This document shows positions 1 to 5,737 of a stretch of 5,737 nucleotides of DNA, piece by piece (position 1 is the stretch's first letter; each line of letters begins with the position of its first letter). The position numbers were made by a program, and so were the translations under genes. Source of the stretch: Marinagarivorans sp. UBA5868 (GTDB lineage Bacteria; Pseudomonadota; Gammaproteobacteria; Pseudomonadales; Cellvibrionaceae); the NCBI GenBank assembly GCA_002432095.1, contig DJFQ01000172.1:1-5737 (forward strand), read 5' to 3'. Below the pieces are notes generated by a model. That model saw nothing but the letters and a program-made list of their open reading frames with translations. It had not been told where the DNA came from and did no database searches.

Positions 1-482
1 AGCTGTGTTTCACCGGGCCCACGCAAGCCGATACCGCCTTTCTGCCGCTCCAGGTGAGTCCACCCGCGGATCAATCGAGTGGACATATGGTGAAGCTGCG
101 CCAACTCAACTTGCAGCTTTCCTTCGTGAGTGCGGGCACGCTGGGCAAAGATGTCGAGAATAAGTCCAGTGCGATCCAGTACCCGACACTTCAGCTCTTT
201 TTCCAGGTTGCGCTCCTGACTGGGCGACAGCACATGGTTAAAAATAACGAGTTCAGCTTTATGTTCTTCAACAAGAAGCTTTAACTCTTCGAGCTTGCCG
301 GTACCGATAAAATATTTGGCATTCGGTGCCGCGCGGGCACCAGTAAGGAATGCGACAGGATCGCCTCCTGCCGAAAGAACAAGTTCTTCAAATTCGCGCG
401 GGTCTTCGGCTTCGTCCAACTGCGTCAGCTCTAAGTGAACTAAAACTGCCAGTTCACCAGAGGAGGGGCGATCAAAAAACAA
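1..482 (-). CDS. hflX: GTPase HflX, N-terminal part (runs off the left edge)
   Basis: HflX is a cytoplasmic ribosome-binding GTPase that splits or rescues stalled ribosomes, notably after heat stress. About 160 residues are present: the N-terminal HflX domain and the start of the linker to the G domain. Visible family motifs are KYFIGTGK (56-63), LSPSQERNLE (85-94), LDRTGLILDIFAQRARTHEGK (102-122) and GGIGLRGPGETQ (149-160). The window ends before the Walker A of the GTPase domain, so GTP binding cannot be checked. The start is TTG at 482: an in-frame TAG lies at 488-486, only one codon (AGA) intervenes, and the protein aligns with the family from that residue (M-F-F-D-R). A GAGGT Shine-Dalgarno sits 5 nt upstream. 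The gene follows hfq by 11 bp, as in E. coli, and is probably co-transcribed with it. Identity is sure; the exact start is likely. Confidence 0.95.
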   Translation of the reverse strand, partial: MFFDRPSSGELAVLVHLELTQLDEAEDPREFEELVLSAGGDPVAFLTGARAAPNAKYFIGTGKLEELKLLVEEHKAELVIFNHVLSPSQERNLEKELKCRVLDRTGLILDIFAQRARTHEGKLQVELAQLHHMSTRLIRGWTHLERQKGGIGLRGPGETQ

Positions 483-487
483 TCTCT

Positions 488-492
488 ACCTC
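488..492 (-). promoter_or_regulatory. Shine-Dalgarno supporting the TTG start of hflX
   Basis: The minus strand reads GAGGT, then 5 nt, then TTG at 482. It lies in the 11-bp gap after the hfq TAA. No ATG or GTG in frame is available near the conserved N-terminus, so this site decides the start. Low-efficiency TTG initiation would lower HflX output relative to Hfq from a shared mRNA; that effect is inference. Confidence 0.6.
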
Positions 493-493
493 G

Positions 494-757
494 TTACACG
501 TCGCTCTCGCCGTCTTCGGTACCCGTTGCGTCAGGATTCAGCATCGGCACTCGCACCGGACGCGAAGGCACCACAGTGGAAATCGCGTGCTTATAAACCA
601 TCTGGCTGACGGTATTTTTCAAAAGCACCACAAACTGGTCAAAAGATTCAACCTGCCCTTGTAACTTGATGCCATTGACGAGATAAATGGAGACGGGAAT
701 ACGTTCTTTGCGCAAAACATTGAGGTAAGGGTCTTGTAAGCTGTGCCCTTTTGACAT
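494..757 (-). CDS. hfq: RNA chaperone Hfq
   Basis: Hfq is a hexameric Sm-like RNA chaperone that pairs small RNAs with mRNAs and affects translation and RNA decay. This 87-residue protein has the full gammaproteobacterial core at 1-68. Proximal-face uridine-binding residues are Q8, D9, F42, K56 and H57 (Sm2 motif YKHAIS, 55-60). Distal-face A-rich binding residues are Y25, G29, I30, K31, L32 and Q33. The rim patch reads R16-K17-E18-R19; E. coli has Arg at 17, a conservative change. The C-terminal tail (about 69-87) is short, roughly 15 residues less than in E. coli, and ends in an acidic tip (EDGESDV). Such tips are known in E. coli to compete with RNA for the rim. The ATG at 757 has a strong AGGAG 7 nt upstream. 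It lies 145 bp after miaA and 11 bp before hflX. Identification is certain. Confidence 0.99.
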   Translation of the reverse strand: MSKGHSLQDPYLNVLRKERIPVSIYLVNGIKLQGQVESFDQFVVLLKNTVSQMVYKHAISTVVPSRPVRVPMLNPDATGTEDGESDV

Positions 758-764
758 GGTTATT

Positions 765-770
765 CTCCTA
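765..770 (-). promoter_or_regulatory. hfq Shine-Dalgarno (TAGGAG)
   Basis: The minus strand reads TAGGAG, then 7 nt (AATAACC), then the hfq ATG. It is a near-ideal site and fits high Hfq expression. It fixes the hfq start. The A-rich stretch immediately upstream could let Hfq bind its own mRNA near this site, as reported for E. coli hfq; here that is inference. Confidence 0.8.
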
Positions 771-867
771 GTCAGGATTAATTTTTCGATTTATTTAGGC
801 GCATTTCCACGCTGAATACCAAATTGCCGTCACCGGAGGTGTAAGCAATCAAGCGCTTCAACAGACA

Positions 868-892
868 CAAAAGAACACCCTAAAGTTCAGGG
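868..892 (-). terminator. Candidate weak terminator or attenuator after miaA
   Basis: On the minus strand CCCTGA-ACT-TTAGGG (892-878) can form a 6-bp stem with one G-U pair and a 3-nt loop. It is followed by TGTTCTTTTG, which is U-rich but interrupted. It begins 10 nt after the miaA stop. The stem is short and the U tract imperfect, so at best it gives partial termination or an RNA 3' end protecting upstream message. Most of the Hfq messages could still be read through. Confidence 0.3.
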
Positions 893-902
893 AGGGCCGC
901 CA

Positions 903-1859
903 TTATATGGCGGTTTGCTCCACAATATTCAAGGTTTGACGGAAAATTTCGTCAGCACTCAAAGGATTACCCTGAGTATTCAAGGTATTCACCCAGCTCA
1001 AACCGTGCCAACCGCGTAGCCATGTTAATTGACGCTTGGCTAGCTGACGGGTCGCCGCAATACTACGCTCACGCATTTCCGCAAGATCGTACTCACCGCT
1101 GAGATACTGCCACGCCTGCCGATATCCCACCGCACGCATGGAGGGCATATCCTCATGGAGATCACCTCGCTGGCGAAGCGATGCCACCTCTTCAATAAAG
1201 CCCAGTTCAATCATTTTGTCGAATCGGCTGGCGATACGCTGATGAAGCACGGTGCGCTCTTGTGGTGCAACCGCTATTTGAATCCAACGGTATGAATCGA
1301 TGACACCGCCGCTCCCGCCGCTCTGCCAAACACTCATCGGCGTGCCTGACATGCGAAACACCTCCAGCGCGCGACTGATCCGTTGCGAGTGGTTGGGATG
1401 CAAGCGTGCTGCAGATATTGGATCCACATCGGCCAATTCATCATGCATCGCCGGCCAGCCACGTTTGGCCGCCTCCGCTTCGATTGCCGCGCGAATCTCT
1501 GGATTAGAGGGCGGCATTGGCGAAAGTCCCTCTAGCAGGGCCTTGAAATACAACATAGTGCCCCCGACCAGCAATGGGATACCCCCCGCCGCGACTATCT
1601 CGGCAATGGCACTCTTGGCATCGCGCACAAAATCAGCTGCCGAATAGGATTCGGCGGGATCGCAAATATCGATAAGCCGGTGGGGGGCGCGGCGCAGCTC
1701 TTCTGCAGAGGGTTTAGCGGTACCTATATCCATGCCGCGATAAATCAGCGCGGAATCGACACTGATAATGTCGGCGTTGATATGTTCGCGCAAAGCGATC
1801 GCCAGATCGGTCTTGCCAGCTGCCGTGGGGCCCATCAATGCCAACGCAAGAGGCTTCAT
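903..1859 (-). CDS. miaA: tRNA dimethylallyltransferase MiaA
   Basis: MiaA transfers a dimethylallyl group from dimethylallyl diphosphate to N6 of A37 in tRNAs that read UNN codons, the first step to ms2i6A. The protein is 318 residues, a normal length. Motifs: P-loop GPTAAGKT (10-17); [16 protein letters not shown] (35-50), whose D35 matches the catalytic Asp of the family; HRLIDICDP (60-68); GGTMLY (99-104); the tRNA-contacting [15 protein letters not shown] (153-167); MRAVGYRQ (241-248); and [13 protein letters not shown] (270-282). I chose ATG 1859 because GGGGG (1872-1868) sits 8 nt upstream. A GTG at 1865, adding two residues, overlaps the mutL TGA as GTGA and is possible, but leaves only 2 nt to that purine run. 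Either start implies translational coupling to mutL. In E. coli miaA is linked to mutL and hfq in the same order. Confidence 0.98.
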   Translation of the reverse strand: MKPLALALMGPTAAGKTDLAIALREHINADIISVDSALIYRGMDIGTAKPSAEELRRAPHRLIDICDPAESYSAADFVRDAKSAIAEIVAAGGIPLLVGGTMLYFKALLEGLSPMPPSNPEIRAAIEAEAAKRGWPAMHDELADVDPISAARLHPNHSQRISRALEVFRMSGTPMSVWQSGGSGGVIDSYRWIQIAVAPQERTVLHQRIASRFDKMIELGFIEEVASLRQRGDLHEDMPSMRAVGYRQAWQYLSGEYDLAEMRERSIAATRQLAKRQLTWLRGWHGLSWVNTLNTQGNPLSADEIFRQTLNIVEQTAI

Positions 1860-1861
1860 GC

Positions 1862-3676
1862 TCACTGCCCCCGCATAAACAGACTATCCAATTGCCCAAT
1901 GGTCAAGGGTACCCATGTCGGGCGGCCGTGATTGCACTGGCCGCTGCGCTCAGTCGCCTCCATGTCGCGTAACAGGGCATTCATTTCTGGAATCGTCAGC
2001 TTGCGATTCGCACGTACGCTGCCGTGACACGCCATCGTCCCCAACACGCTGTTCATTTCTTCCTTGATGCGCTGACTCTGACCGTGTTCGATCAGATCGG
2101 CAAGCACGTCGCGCACTAGCGTTTCCACGTCAGCGCGATGCAGCAATACCGGTATCTGACGTACCAGCAGGGTTTCTGGACCCATTCGCTCAAGAGCAAA
2201 CCCGAGATGTGTAAACACCTCGACATGGGTTTCTGCATAACCCGCTTCTTTTTCACTGACCGCTAAAGACTGAGGCACCAGCAGAGGTTGCGACTGTATG
2301 CCGCTCACGTCGTACTGGCATTTCATGCGCTCATAGGTGATGCGCTCGTGGGCCGCATGCATATCGACCAGGATCAGCCCATCAGTGTTTTCCGCCAAAA
2401 TATAAACGCCCTTGAGTTGCGCCAAGGCGAACCCCAGAGGGGGCACTTGATCCCCTTCAACCGACACAGCGATACCACGCTCGATCGCTGACGCAGGTGT
2501 AGCGAGGTGGCGATAGACCTGCATTTGTTCAGCCACCGAAAACCCCGCAGGGGCGGCAGGCTCTGGTCTATAAGCCGAAAAATTAAATGGTGCCTGGTGT
2601 GGCGGTGCGTCAGGTTGCGGAACCACCTGAGGAATGAGTCTGGATATTGGCGCACTTGTCGAAGACGTATCTGGACGCACATCGGCCAACGCGCGGTGCA
2701 GCGAGCTGAAAATAAAATCGTGGACCAGACGAGAGTCGCGAAAACGAACCTCATGTTTAGTGGGGTGGACATTCACATCAACCGAAGCGGGATCGAGCGT
2801 GAGGTAAAGCACGTATGCCGGATGGCGGCCGTGGTAGAGGACGTCCTGGTACGCCTGGCGCACCGCATGGGTAACCAGCTTGTCGCGGATCGCGCGGAAA
2901 TTGACATAAAAGTGCTGTAGATCTGCCTGGCTGCGGGAAAAGGTCGGCAGCGCTACCCACCCCCACAAACGCAGTCCCGCCCGTTCGAAATCCACATAAA
3001 CCGCACTTTCCATAAATGCCGGTCCGCAAATTTGCGCCGCGCGACGCTCCTGCTCCGCTTGCGAATGAGCCGGCCGCCAGGCATGCACTACTCGATTATT
3101 ATTCTTCAGCGAAAAGCCGGCGGAAAAATTGGCGAGGGCCAAGCGTTTCACCACTTCCTCAATACGAGCGTATTCGGTAGTTTCCGTGCGCAAAAACTTG
3201 CGTCTGGCGGGAGTGTTGAAAAACAGGTCGCGCACTTCCACTGTTGTGCCTTGTGGGTGGGCGGCGGGGGAAAGTTCCGCCTCCATATCCCGCCCCTCTA
3301 CCTTGACCATCCAGGCGCAATCCTGATCCGCCGTATTGCTGGTGAGTTGCAGACGCGAGACAGAGCTGATACTCGCTAGCGCTTCGCCGCGGAAACCCAA
3401 GGTTGCCACCGCCTCCAAATCATCCAAATCGCGGATCTTACTGGTGGCGTGGCGCGACAGCGCTAATGCGAGTTCATCCTGCGCAATACCAGAGCCATTG
3501 TCACGGACCCGCATCAGCTTTACGCCACCCGCCTCCACTTCTATTTCCAATTGGGAGGCTCCGGCATCCAAGCTGTTTTCCAGCAATTCTTTAATGACAG
3601 ACGATGGGCGTTCGACCACTTCGCCAGCGGCGATTTGGTTAGCAAGACGTGGACTGAGCAGCTGAATTTTTGACAT
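1862..3676 (-). CDS. mutL: DNA mismatch repair protein MutL, endonuclease-type
   Basis: MutL couples mismatch recognition by MutS to strand incision and excision. The 604-residue protein has an N-terminal GHKL ATPase: E30 in VIKELLENS (catalytic base and N34 Mg ligand), DNGSGI (59-64), RHATSK (75-80), [11 protein letters not shown] (94-104). A transducer domain follows to about 330, including [13 protein letters not shown] (300-312). A Pro-rich linker (about 331-410) leads to the dimerisation domain. That domain carries [12 protein letters not shown] (438-449), matching the metal-binding D-x-H-A-x2-E-x4-E endonuclease motif, plus ACHGSVRAN (549-557) and CNHGRP (581-586). QPLLVP (463-468) matches the Q-x2-L-x-P sliding-clamp motif. 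E. coli MutL lacks the nuclease motif and relies on MutH. The start is the ATG at 3676, where family similarity begins (MSKIQLLSP), though its Shine-Dalgarno is poor. An upstream in-frame TTG at 3745 would add 23 unconserved residues. Residue 260 is Phe in the usual VNGR motif. Confidence 0.98.
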   Translation of the reverse strand: MSKIQLLSPRLANQIAAGEVVERPSSVIKELLENSLDAGASQLEIEVEAGGVKLMRVRDNGSGIAQDELALALSRHATSKIRDLDDLEAVATLGFRGEALASISSVSRLQLTSNTADQDCAWMVKVEGRDMEAELSPAAHPQGTTVEVRDLFFNTPARRKFLRTETTEYARIEEVVKRLALANFSAGFSLKNNNRVVHAWRPAHSQAEQERRAAQICGPAFMESAVYVDFERAGLRLWGWVALPTFSRSQADLQHFYVNFRAIRDKLVTHAVRQAYQDVLYHGRHPAYVLYLTLDPASVDVNVHPTKHEVRFRDSRLVHDFIFSSLHRALADVRPDTSSTSAPISRLIPQVVPQPDAPPHQAPFNFSAYRPEPAAPAGFSVAEQMQVYRHLATPASAIERGIAVSVEGDQVPPLGFALAQLKGVYILAENTDGLILVDMHAAHERITYERMKCQYDVSGIQSQPLLVPQSLAVSEKEAGYAETHVEVFTHLGFALERMGPETLLVRQIPVLLHRADVETLVRDVLADLIEHGQSQRIKEEMNSVLGTMACHGSVRANRKLTIPEMNALLRDMEATERSGQCNHGRPTWVPLTIGQLDSLFMRGQ

Positions 3677-3741
3677 AGGATCGGGCGTGAAAAATGGGCG
3701 CCATTGTCCCGCCGCCACACATGGCGCGCAACCCCGTTGGC
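3677..3741 (-). other. amiB-mutL spacer, readable in frame with mutL
   Basis: These 65 bp separate the amiB TGA from the conserved mutL ATG. The stretch is open in the mutL frame back to a TTG at 3745 that overlaps the amiB stop (TTGA), but the encoded 23 residues resemble no MutL N-terminus I know and the TTG has no Shine-Dalgarno. It contains a small inverted repeat AATGG-CGC-CCATT followed by TTT (minus strand, near 3689-3704). This could be a weak hairpin but is too short to call a terminator. Confidence 0.5.
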
Positions 3742-5100
3742 TCAACCGGCGGGAATCACCAGCTTTTGCCCCACCCGAATTACCGCCGAAGACTGTAAAC
3801 CGTTGTGCTCAAGCAGCTTGGTAAGGCTGATGTTGTGGCGTTTGGCAATGTCGGAGAGCGTATCGCCGTTGGCAATGGTGTAGTGCTGCAACGAGCCGCC
3901 GCGCGCCTTGGTCCAGGCAACATAAGAGCCGGGGGGCGGAACGTCGTAGAAATACCCCTTGATGCCTTTGAAAATGGCTTCCGCCAGAAATCGGCGATGG
4001 CTTGGGGTGTTGAGTTTCTGCGCTTCCTGCGGGTTGGAGATAAACCCTGTCTCCACCAGGATAGACGGCACATCAGGAGACTTCAGCACCGCAAAACCCG
4101 CCTGCTCGACCTGCTTTTTATGCAACTTGGTCATCTTGCCCATCTCCCGCAGTACCCGATCACCTACCTGGAGGCTGTTGGTTAAGGTAGCGGTCATGGA
4201 CAAATCCACCAGCACACCCGCGAGCACGTTGTCCACTTCACTGAGGCTAACCCCCCCAACACCACCGATCAGATCGGCTTCATTTTCTTTCTGCGCGAGA
4301 AAGCGGGCGGACTCACTGGTGGCGCCACTGCGAGAGAGGGCAAACACTGAGGCGCCGCTCGCTCGAGGATTCTTGAAGGCGTCCGCATGAATCGACACAA
4401 ACAAATCAGCCCGCAGCTGACGCGCCTTGTCGCGGCGGGTACGCAGGGGGATGTAATAATCGCCGGTACGAACAAGATGCGCTTTGTAACCCGGCTCGCG
4501 GTTGATCATATCGACCAGTTGCTGGCTAATGGCCAACACCACCGCTTTTTCCTTGACTCGCCCCGGCCCCAAGGCGCCCGGGTCTTCGCCTCCATGCCCC
4601 GCGTCCACCGCGACAATGATGTCGCGCTTCTCCGGAATCAGGTCGGCTAGATCCTGAGCCACTTGTTCCAGTTTGCCCGGCGCCGAAGTATTTGTTGGCG
4701 AGGAATTACCTTTATCAAATAAATCCACAACAAGTCGGTCGGCCTTATCACCGTGTTTTGGCAAAATAAAACTACGCGGGGTAACGTTCGCTTTAACGTC
4801 CAATACCACCCGGAGTCCACCAGTCCGATCGCCGTAACGGACTCCGGCGATCGGTGTGTTGTCCAACGCCGGATTTTCCAGATTGGCTGCCACTACCGCC
4901 TTATCCACATCAATTACAACCCGTGACGGACCGTCCAACGTGAACATTTTGTGATTCACCGGGGCACTTAAATCAAATACCAGACGTGTGCTGTCCGGCG
5001 CTCGCCAAACACGGACGCTTTCAATGCGCGCTTGCGTCGCCCAAGAGGCCTGGGCCAGGCACAATAAAATTACACTCAATGCCGTGCGCAACATCCGCAT
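3742..5100 (-). CDS. amiB: Periplasmic N-acetylmuramoyl-L-alanine amidase with AMIN and LysM domains
   Basis: This zinc amidase cuts the amide bond between N-acetylmuramic acid and the L-Ala of the stem peptide, splitting septal peptidoglycan at division. The 452-residue precursor starts with a Sec signal peptide (1-21, likely cleaved after ASWA). An AMIN domain (about 24-130) should target it to the septum or wall. After a linker (131-158) comes the Amidase_3 domain (about 160-384), with zinc ligands H169 ([11 protein letters not shown]), E184 and H238 (SIHADA) and catalytic E350 (LVETGFISN). The segment [12 protein letters not shown] to about TLTNS (272-309) matches the inhibitory helix region of AmiB/AmiC-type enzymes, which LytM-domain activators such as EnvC or NlpD displace. 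A C-terminal LysM domain (406-450, [14 protein letters not shown]) binds glycan. The ATG at 5100 has an AAGGAG site. Position between tsaE and mutL is that of amiB. Interleaved inverted repeats lie in the AMIN coding part. Confidence 0.96.
   Translation of the reverse strand: MRMLRTALSVILLCLAQASWATQARIESVRVWRAPDSTRLVFDLSAPVNHKMFTLDGPSRVVIDVDKAVVAANLENPALDNTPIAGVRYGDRTGGLRVVLDVKANVTPRSFILPKHGDKADRLVVDLFDKGNSSPTNTSAPGKLEQVAQDLADLIPEKRDIIVAVDAGHGGEDPGALGPGRVKEKAVVLAISQQLVDMINREPGYKAHLVRTGDYYIPLRTRRDKARQLRADLFVSIHADAFKNPRASGASVFALSRSGATSESARFLAQKENEADLIGGVGGVSLSEVDNVLAGVLVDLSMTATLTNSLQVGDRVLREMGKMTKLHKKQVEQAGFAVLKSPDVPSILVETGFISNPQEAQKLNTPSHRRFLAEAIFKGIKGYFYDVPPPGSYVAWTKARGGSLQHYTIANGDTLSDIAKRHNISLTKLLEHNGLQSSAVIRVGQKLVIPAG
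4811..4854. repeat. Two interleaved perfect inverted repeats inside amiB
   Basis: A 10-bp perfect inverted repeat has arms at 4825-4834 (CCGATCGCCG) and 4845-4854 (CGGCGATCGG) with a 10-nt loop. An 8-bp perfect one has arms at 4811-4818 (CGGAGTCC) and 4839-4846 (GGACTCCG). They share only 4845-4846. In the amiB mRNA the order is a-b-a'-b', the arrangement of an H-type pseudoknot or of two competing hairpins. The segment encodes residues about 82-97 ([15 protein letters not shown]) of the AMIN domain, so part of the pattern may come from codon choice. The symmetry is directly seen; function is unknown. Confidence 0.7.
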
Positions 5101-5104
5101 TTCT

Positions 5105-5111
5105 CTCCTTA
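5105..5111 (-). promoter_or_regulatory. amiB Shine-Dalgarno overlapping the tsaE stop
   Basis: The minus strand reads TAAGGAG, then 4 nt (AGAA), then the amiB ATG at 5100. The TAA is the tsaE stop codon, so ribosomes finishing tsaE stand on the amiB initiation site. This supports translational coupling and fixes the amiB start. Confidence 0.8.
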
Positions 5112-5582
5112 TGCTTGAGCGATCAATGACTGCATGATGGATTCACCCCGCAAGGTGGATGACTGCAAACGCGCGAGACGTCCGGTGCCGCTCACCGCCA
5201 ATTCGATCGACAAATCTGGATCTGGCAACAAGCCCACACCGCGGCTCGGCCACTCCACGATGCACAAATTTTGTTCTAAAAAATAGTCTCTTATGCCCAT
5301 GTATTCCAGTTCTTCGGGGTCGCCCAATCGATATAAATCGAAATGAAACACCCTGATTCCTGCCAGTTCATAGGGTTCCACCAAGGTATACGTCGGGCTT
5401 TTCACTGCACCCGTATGGCCCAAACCATGCAAAATGCCGCGGGTTAATGTGGTTTTGCCTGCCCCCAAAGTACCCTGCAGAAACACAACCCCACCTGAAC
5501 ATAGCTTTTTGGCCAAGCGTCCACCCAGAGCGACTGTCGCGGCGCTATCCGTCAGTTGAAAGCTCACACCTGCAACACTCAT
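5109..5582 (-). CDS. tsaE: tRNA t6A biosynthesis ATPase TsaE
   Basis: TsaE is the ATPase that works with TsaB, TsaC and TsaD to make threonylcarbamoyladenosine at position 37 of ANN-decoding tRNAs; the older E. coli name is YjeE. The 157-residue length is usual for the family. Motifs: Walker A GTLGAGKTT (37-45); switch-I-like VKSPTYTLVE (60-69), whose T64 corresponds to the conserved Thr of SPT[FY]; Walker B-like HFDLYR (80-85); PEELEYMGIRDYF (89-101); and IVEWPSRG (108-115). The C-terminal third is less conserved. The ATG at 5582 overlaps the nnr stop as ATGA and has no strong Shine-Dalgarno, so translation is probably coupled to nnr. It ends 8 bp before amiB. The neighbour order is the same as in E. 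coli and Pseudomonas. Confidence 0.98.
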   Translation of the reverse strand: MSVAGVSFQLTDSAATVALGGRLAKKLCSGGVVFLQGTLGAGKTTLTRGILHGLGHTGAVKSPTYTLVEPYELAGIRVFHFDLYRLGDPEELEYMGIRDYFLEQNLCIVEWPSRGVGLLPDPDLSIELAVSGTGRLARLQSSTLRGESIMQSLIAQA

Positions 5583-5737
5583 GTTTTCAGAAGCTCGCGA
5601 ATGTAAGGAGTCAGTTCCGCAGCCTGGAGACCTGCAATCCCGGTCTCATCCACCGCCAAATCTGCCGCTTCTCCATGCAAACAGACGCCAAGCTGCGCCG
5701 CTGCCAGAGGCGAGAGGCCCTGAGCCATAAGACTGCC
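5579..5737 (-). CDS. nnr: NAD(P)H-hydrate dehydratase, C-terminal end (runs off the right edge)
   Basis: Nnr (YjeF) repairs hydrated NAD(P)H: an epimerase domain interconverts the R and S forms and a C-terminal ADP/ATP-dependent dehydratase restores NAD(P)H. Only the last 52 codons and the TGA are present, in frame from the window edge. The peptide includes MAQGLSPLAAAQLGVCLHGEAADLA (residues 4-28 of the fragment; GVCLHG is the typical family segment) and ends TPYIRELLKT, as dehydratase C-termini often do. The active-site regions lie outside the window, so it cannot be seen whether the epimerase domain is fused, though in this operon position it usually is. The stop overlaps the tsaE ATG by 4 nt (ATGA). 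The gene could equally be labelled nnrD or yjeF. Confidence 0.9.
   Translation of the reverse strand, partial: GSLMAQGLSPLAAAQLGVCLHGEAADLAVDETGIAGLQAAELTPYIRELLKT

Larger units (their letters stand above)
758..902 (-). other. miaA-hfq intergenic region and hfq leader
   Basis: This 145-bp stretch is the only sizeable gap in the window. In transcription order it holds a weak hairpin just after the miaA stop, a GC-mixed middle, an A/T-rich segment (about 771-805, minus strand CCTAAATAAATCGAAAAATTAATCC) and the hfq Shine-Dalgarno. I looked for sigma70-type -35/-10 pairs and a sigma32-type element and found none convincing. In E. coli several hfq promoters lie further upstream inside mutL and miaA, so the promoter here may be within miaA. 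No small ORF with a credible ribosome binding site was seen. Confidence 0.6.

Noticed and set aside
350..664. Plus-strand open frame of 104 codons spanning the hfq-hflX junction
   Set aside because: It is antisense to the highly conserved hfq and hflX coding regions, and its composition is that of a reverse-complement shadow.
852..859. Palindrome AAGCGCTT upstream of hfq as a possible LacI-type operator
   Set aside because: Only 8 bp are symmetric, the flanks do not extend the symmetry, and it is not placed against any recognisable promoter.
1300..1647. Plus-strand open frame of 115 codons opposite miaA
   Set aside because: It is antisense to a certain gene, has no recognisable domain and no good Shine-Dalgarno, and fits the pattern of a shadow frame in GC-rich DNA. 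The other plus-strand frames opposite mutL, amiB and hflX/hfq were rejected for the same reason.
3689..3704. Small inverted repeat AATGG-CGC-CCATT followed by T residues, between amiB and mutL
   Set aside because: A 5-bp stem with a 3-nt loop and only a short T run is too weak for an intrinsic terminator, and such repeats are common by chance.
4288..4304. CTTTCT-GCGCG-AGAAAG hairpin inside amiB
   Set aside because: The 6-bp stem lies within the coding region without a U tract or partner repeat and is expected by chance.
1..5737. Hidden mobile element, CRISPR array, tRNA or novel defence-type system
   Set aside because: I saw no regularly spaced repeats, terminal inverted repeats, transposase or integrase motifs or tRNA-like cloverleaf. 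The stretch is filled by a conserved, collinear housekeeping operon.

Overview
The window is a housekeeping segment of a gammaproteobacterial chromosome. All seven genes lie on the minus strand, so transcription runs from high to low coordinates: nnr (C-terminal end only), tsaE, amiB, mutL, miaA, hfq, hflX (N-terminal part only). This is the conserved cluster known from Escherichia coli and Pseudomonas (yjeF-yjeE-amiB-mutL-miaA-hfq-hflX). The Hfq core is nearly identical to the gammaproteobacterial consensus. MutL carries the endonuclease motif set seen in Pseudomonas-like bacteria and absent from E. coli. With moderate GC content, this suggests a non-enteric gammaproteobacterium of the Pseudomonas/Cellvibrio/marine type. 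That placement is inference; no species can be named from this sequence alone.

Layout in transcription order: nnr ends in a TGA that overlaps the tsaE ATG (ATGA). The tsaE stop is part of the amiB Shine-Dalgarno, 8 bp before the amiB ATG. amiB and mutL are separated by 65 bp if mutL starts at its conserved ATG. mutL and miaA are 2 bp apart, or overlap if a GTG is used. miaA and hfq are separated by 145 bp, the only real intergenic region. hfq and hflX are 11 bp apart, and hflX appears to start with TTG. The packing fits one operon or a series of overlapping transcription units, with hfq-hflX the most likely part to have separate control.

The products act in separate basic processes: repair of damaged NAD(P)H (Nnr), tRNA t6A37 synthesis (TsaE), septal peptidoglycan splitting (AmiB), mismatch repair (MutL), tRNA A37 prenylation (MiaA), small-RNA regulation (Hfq) and ribosome rescue or recycling (HflX). 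Two of them, TsaE and MiaA, serve modification of tRNA position 37.

I found no mobile element, CRISPR array, tRNA or rRNA gene, phage gene or new gene system. The least expected structure is a pair of interleaved perfect inverted repeats inside the amiB coding region (4811-4854) with pseudoknot-like geometry. Smaller points are a Phe in the usual MutL VNGR motif, the TTG start of hflX, the A-rich hfq leader and a weak hairpin after miaA.
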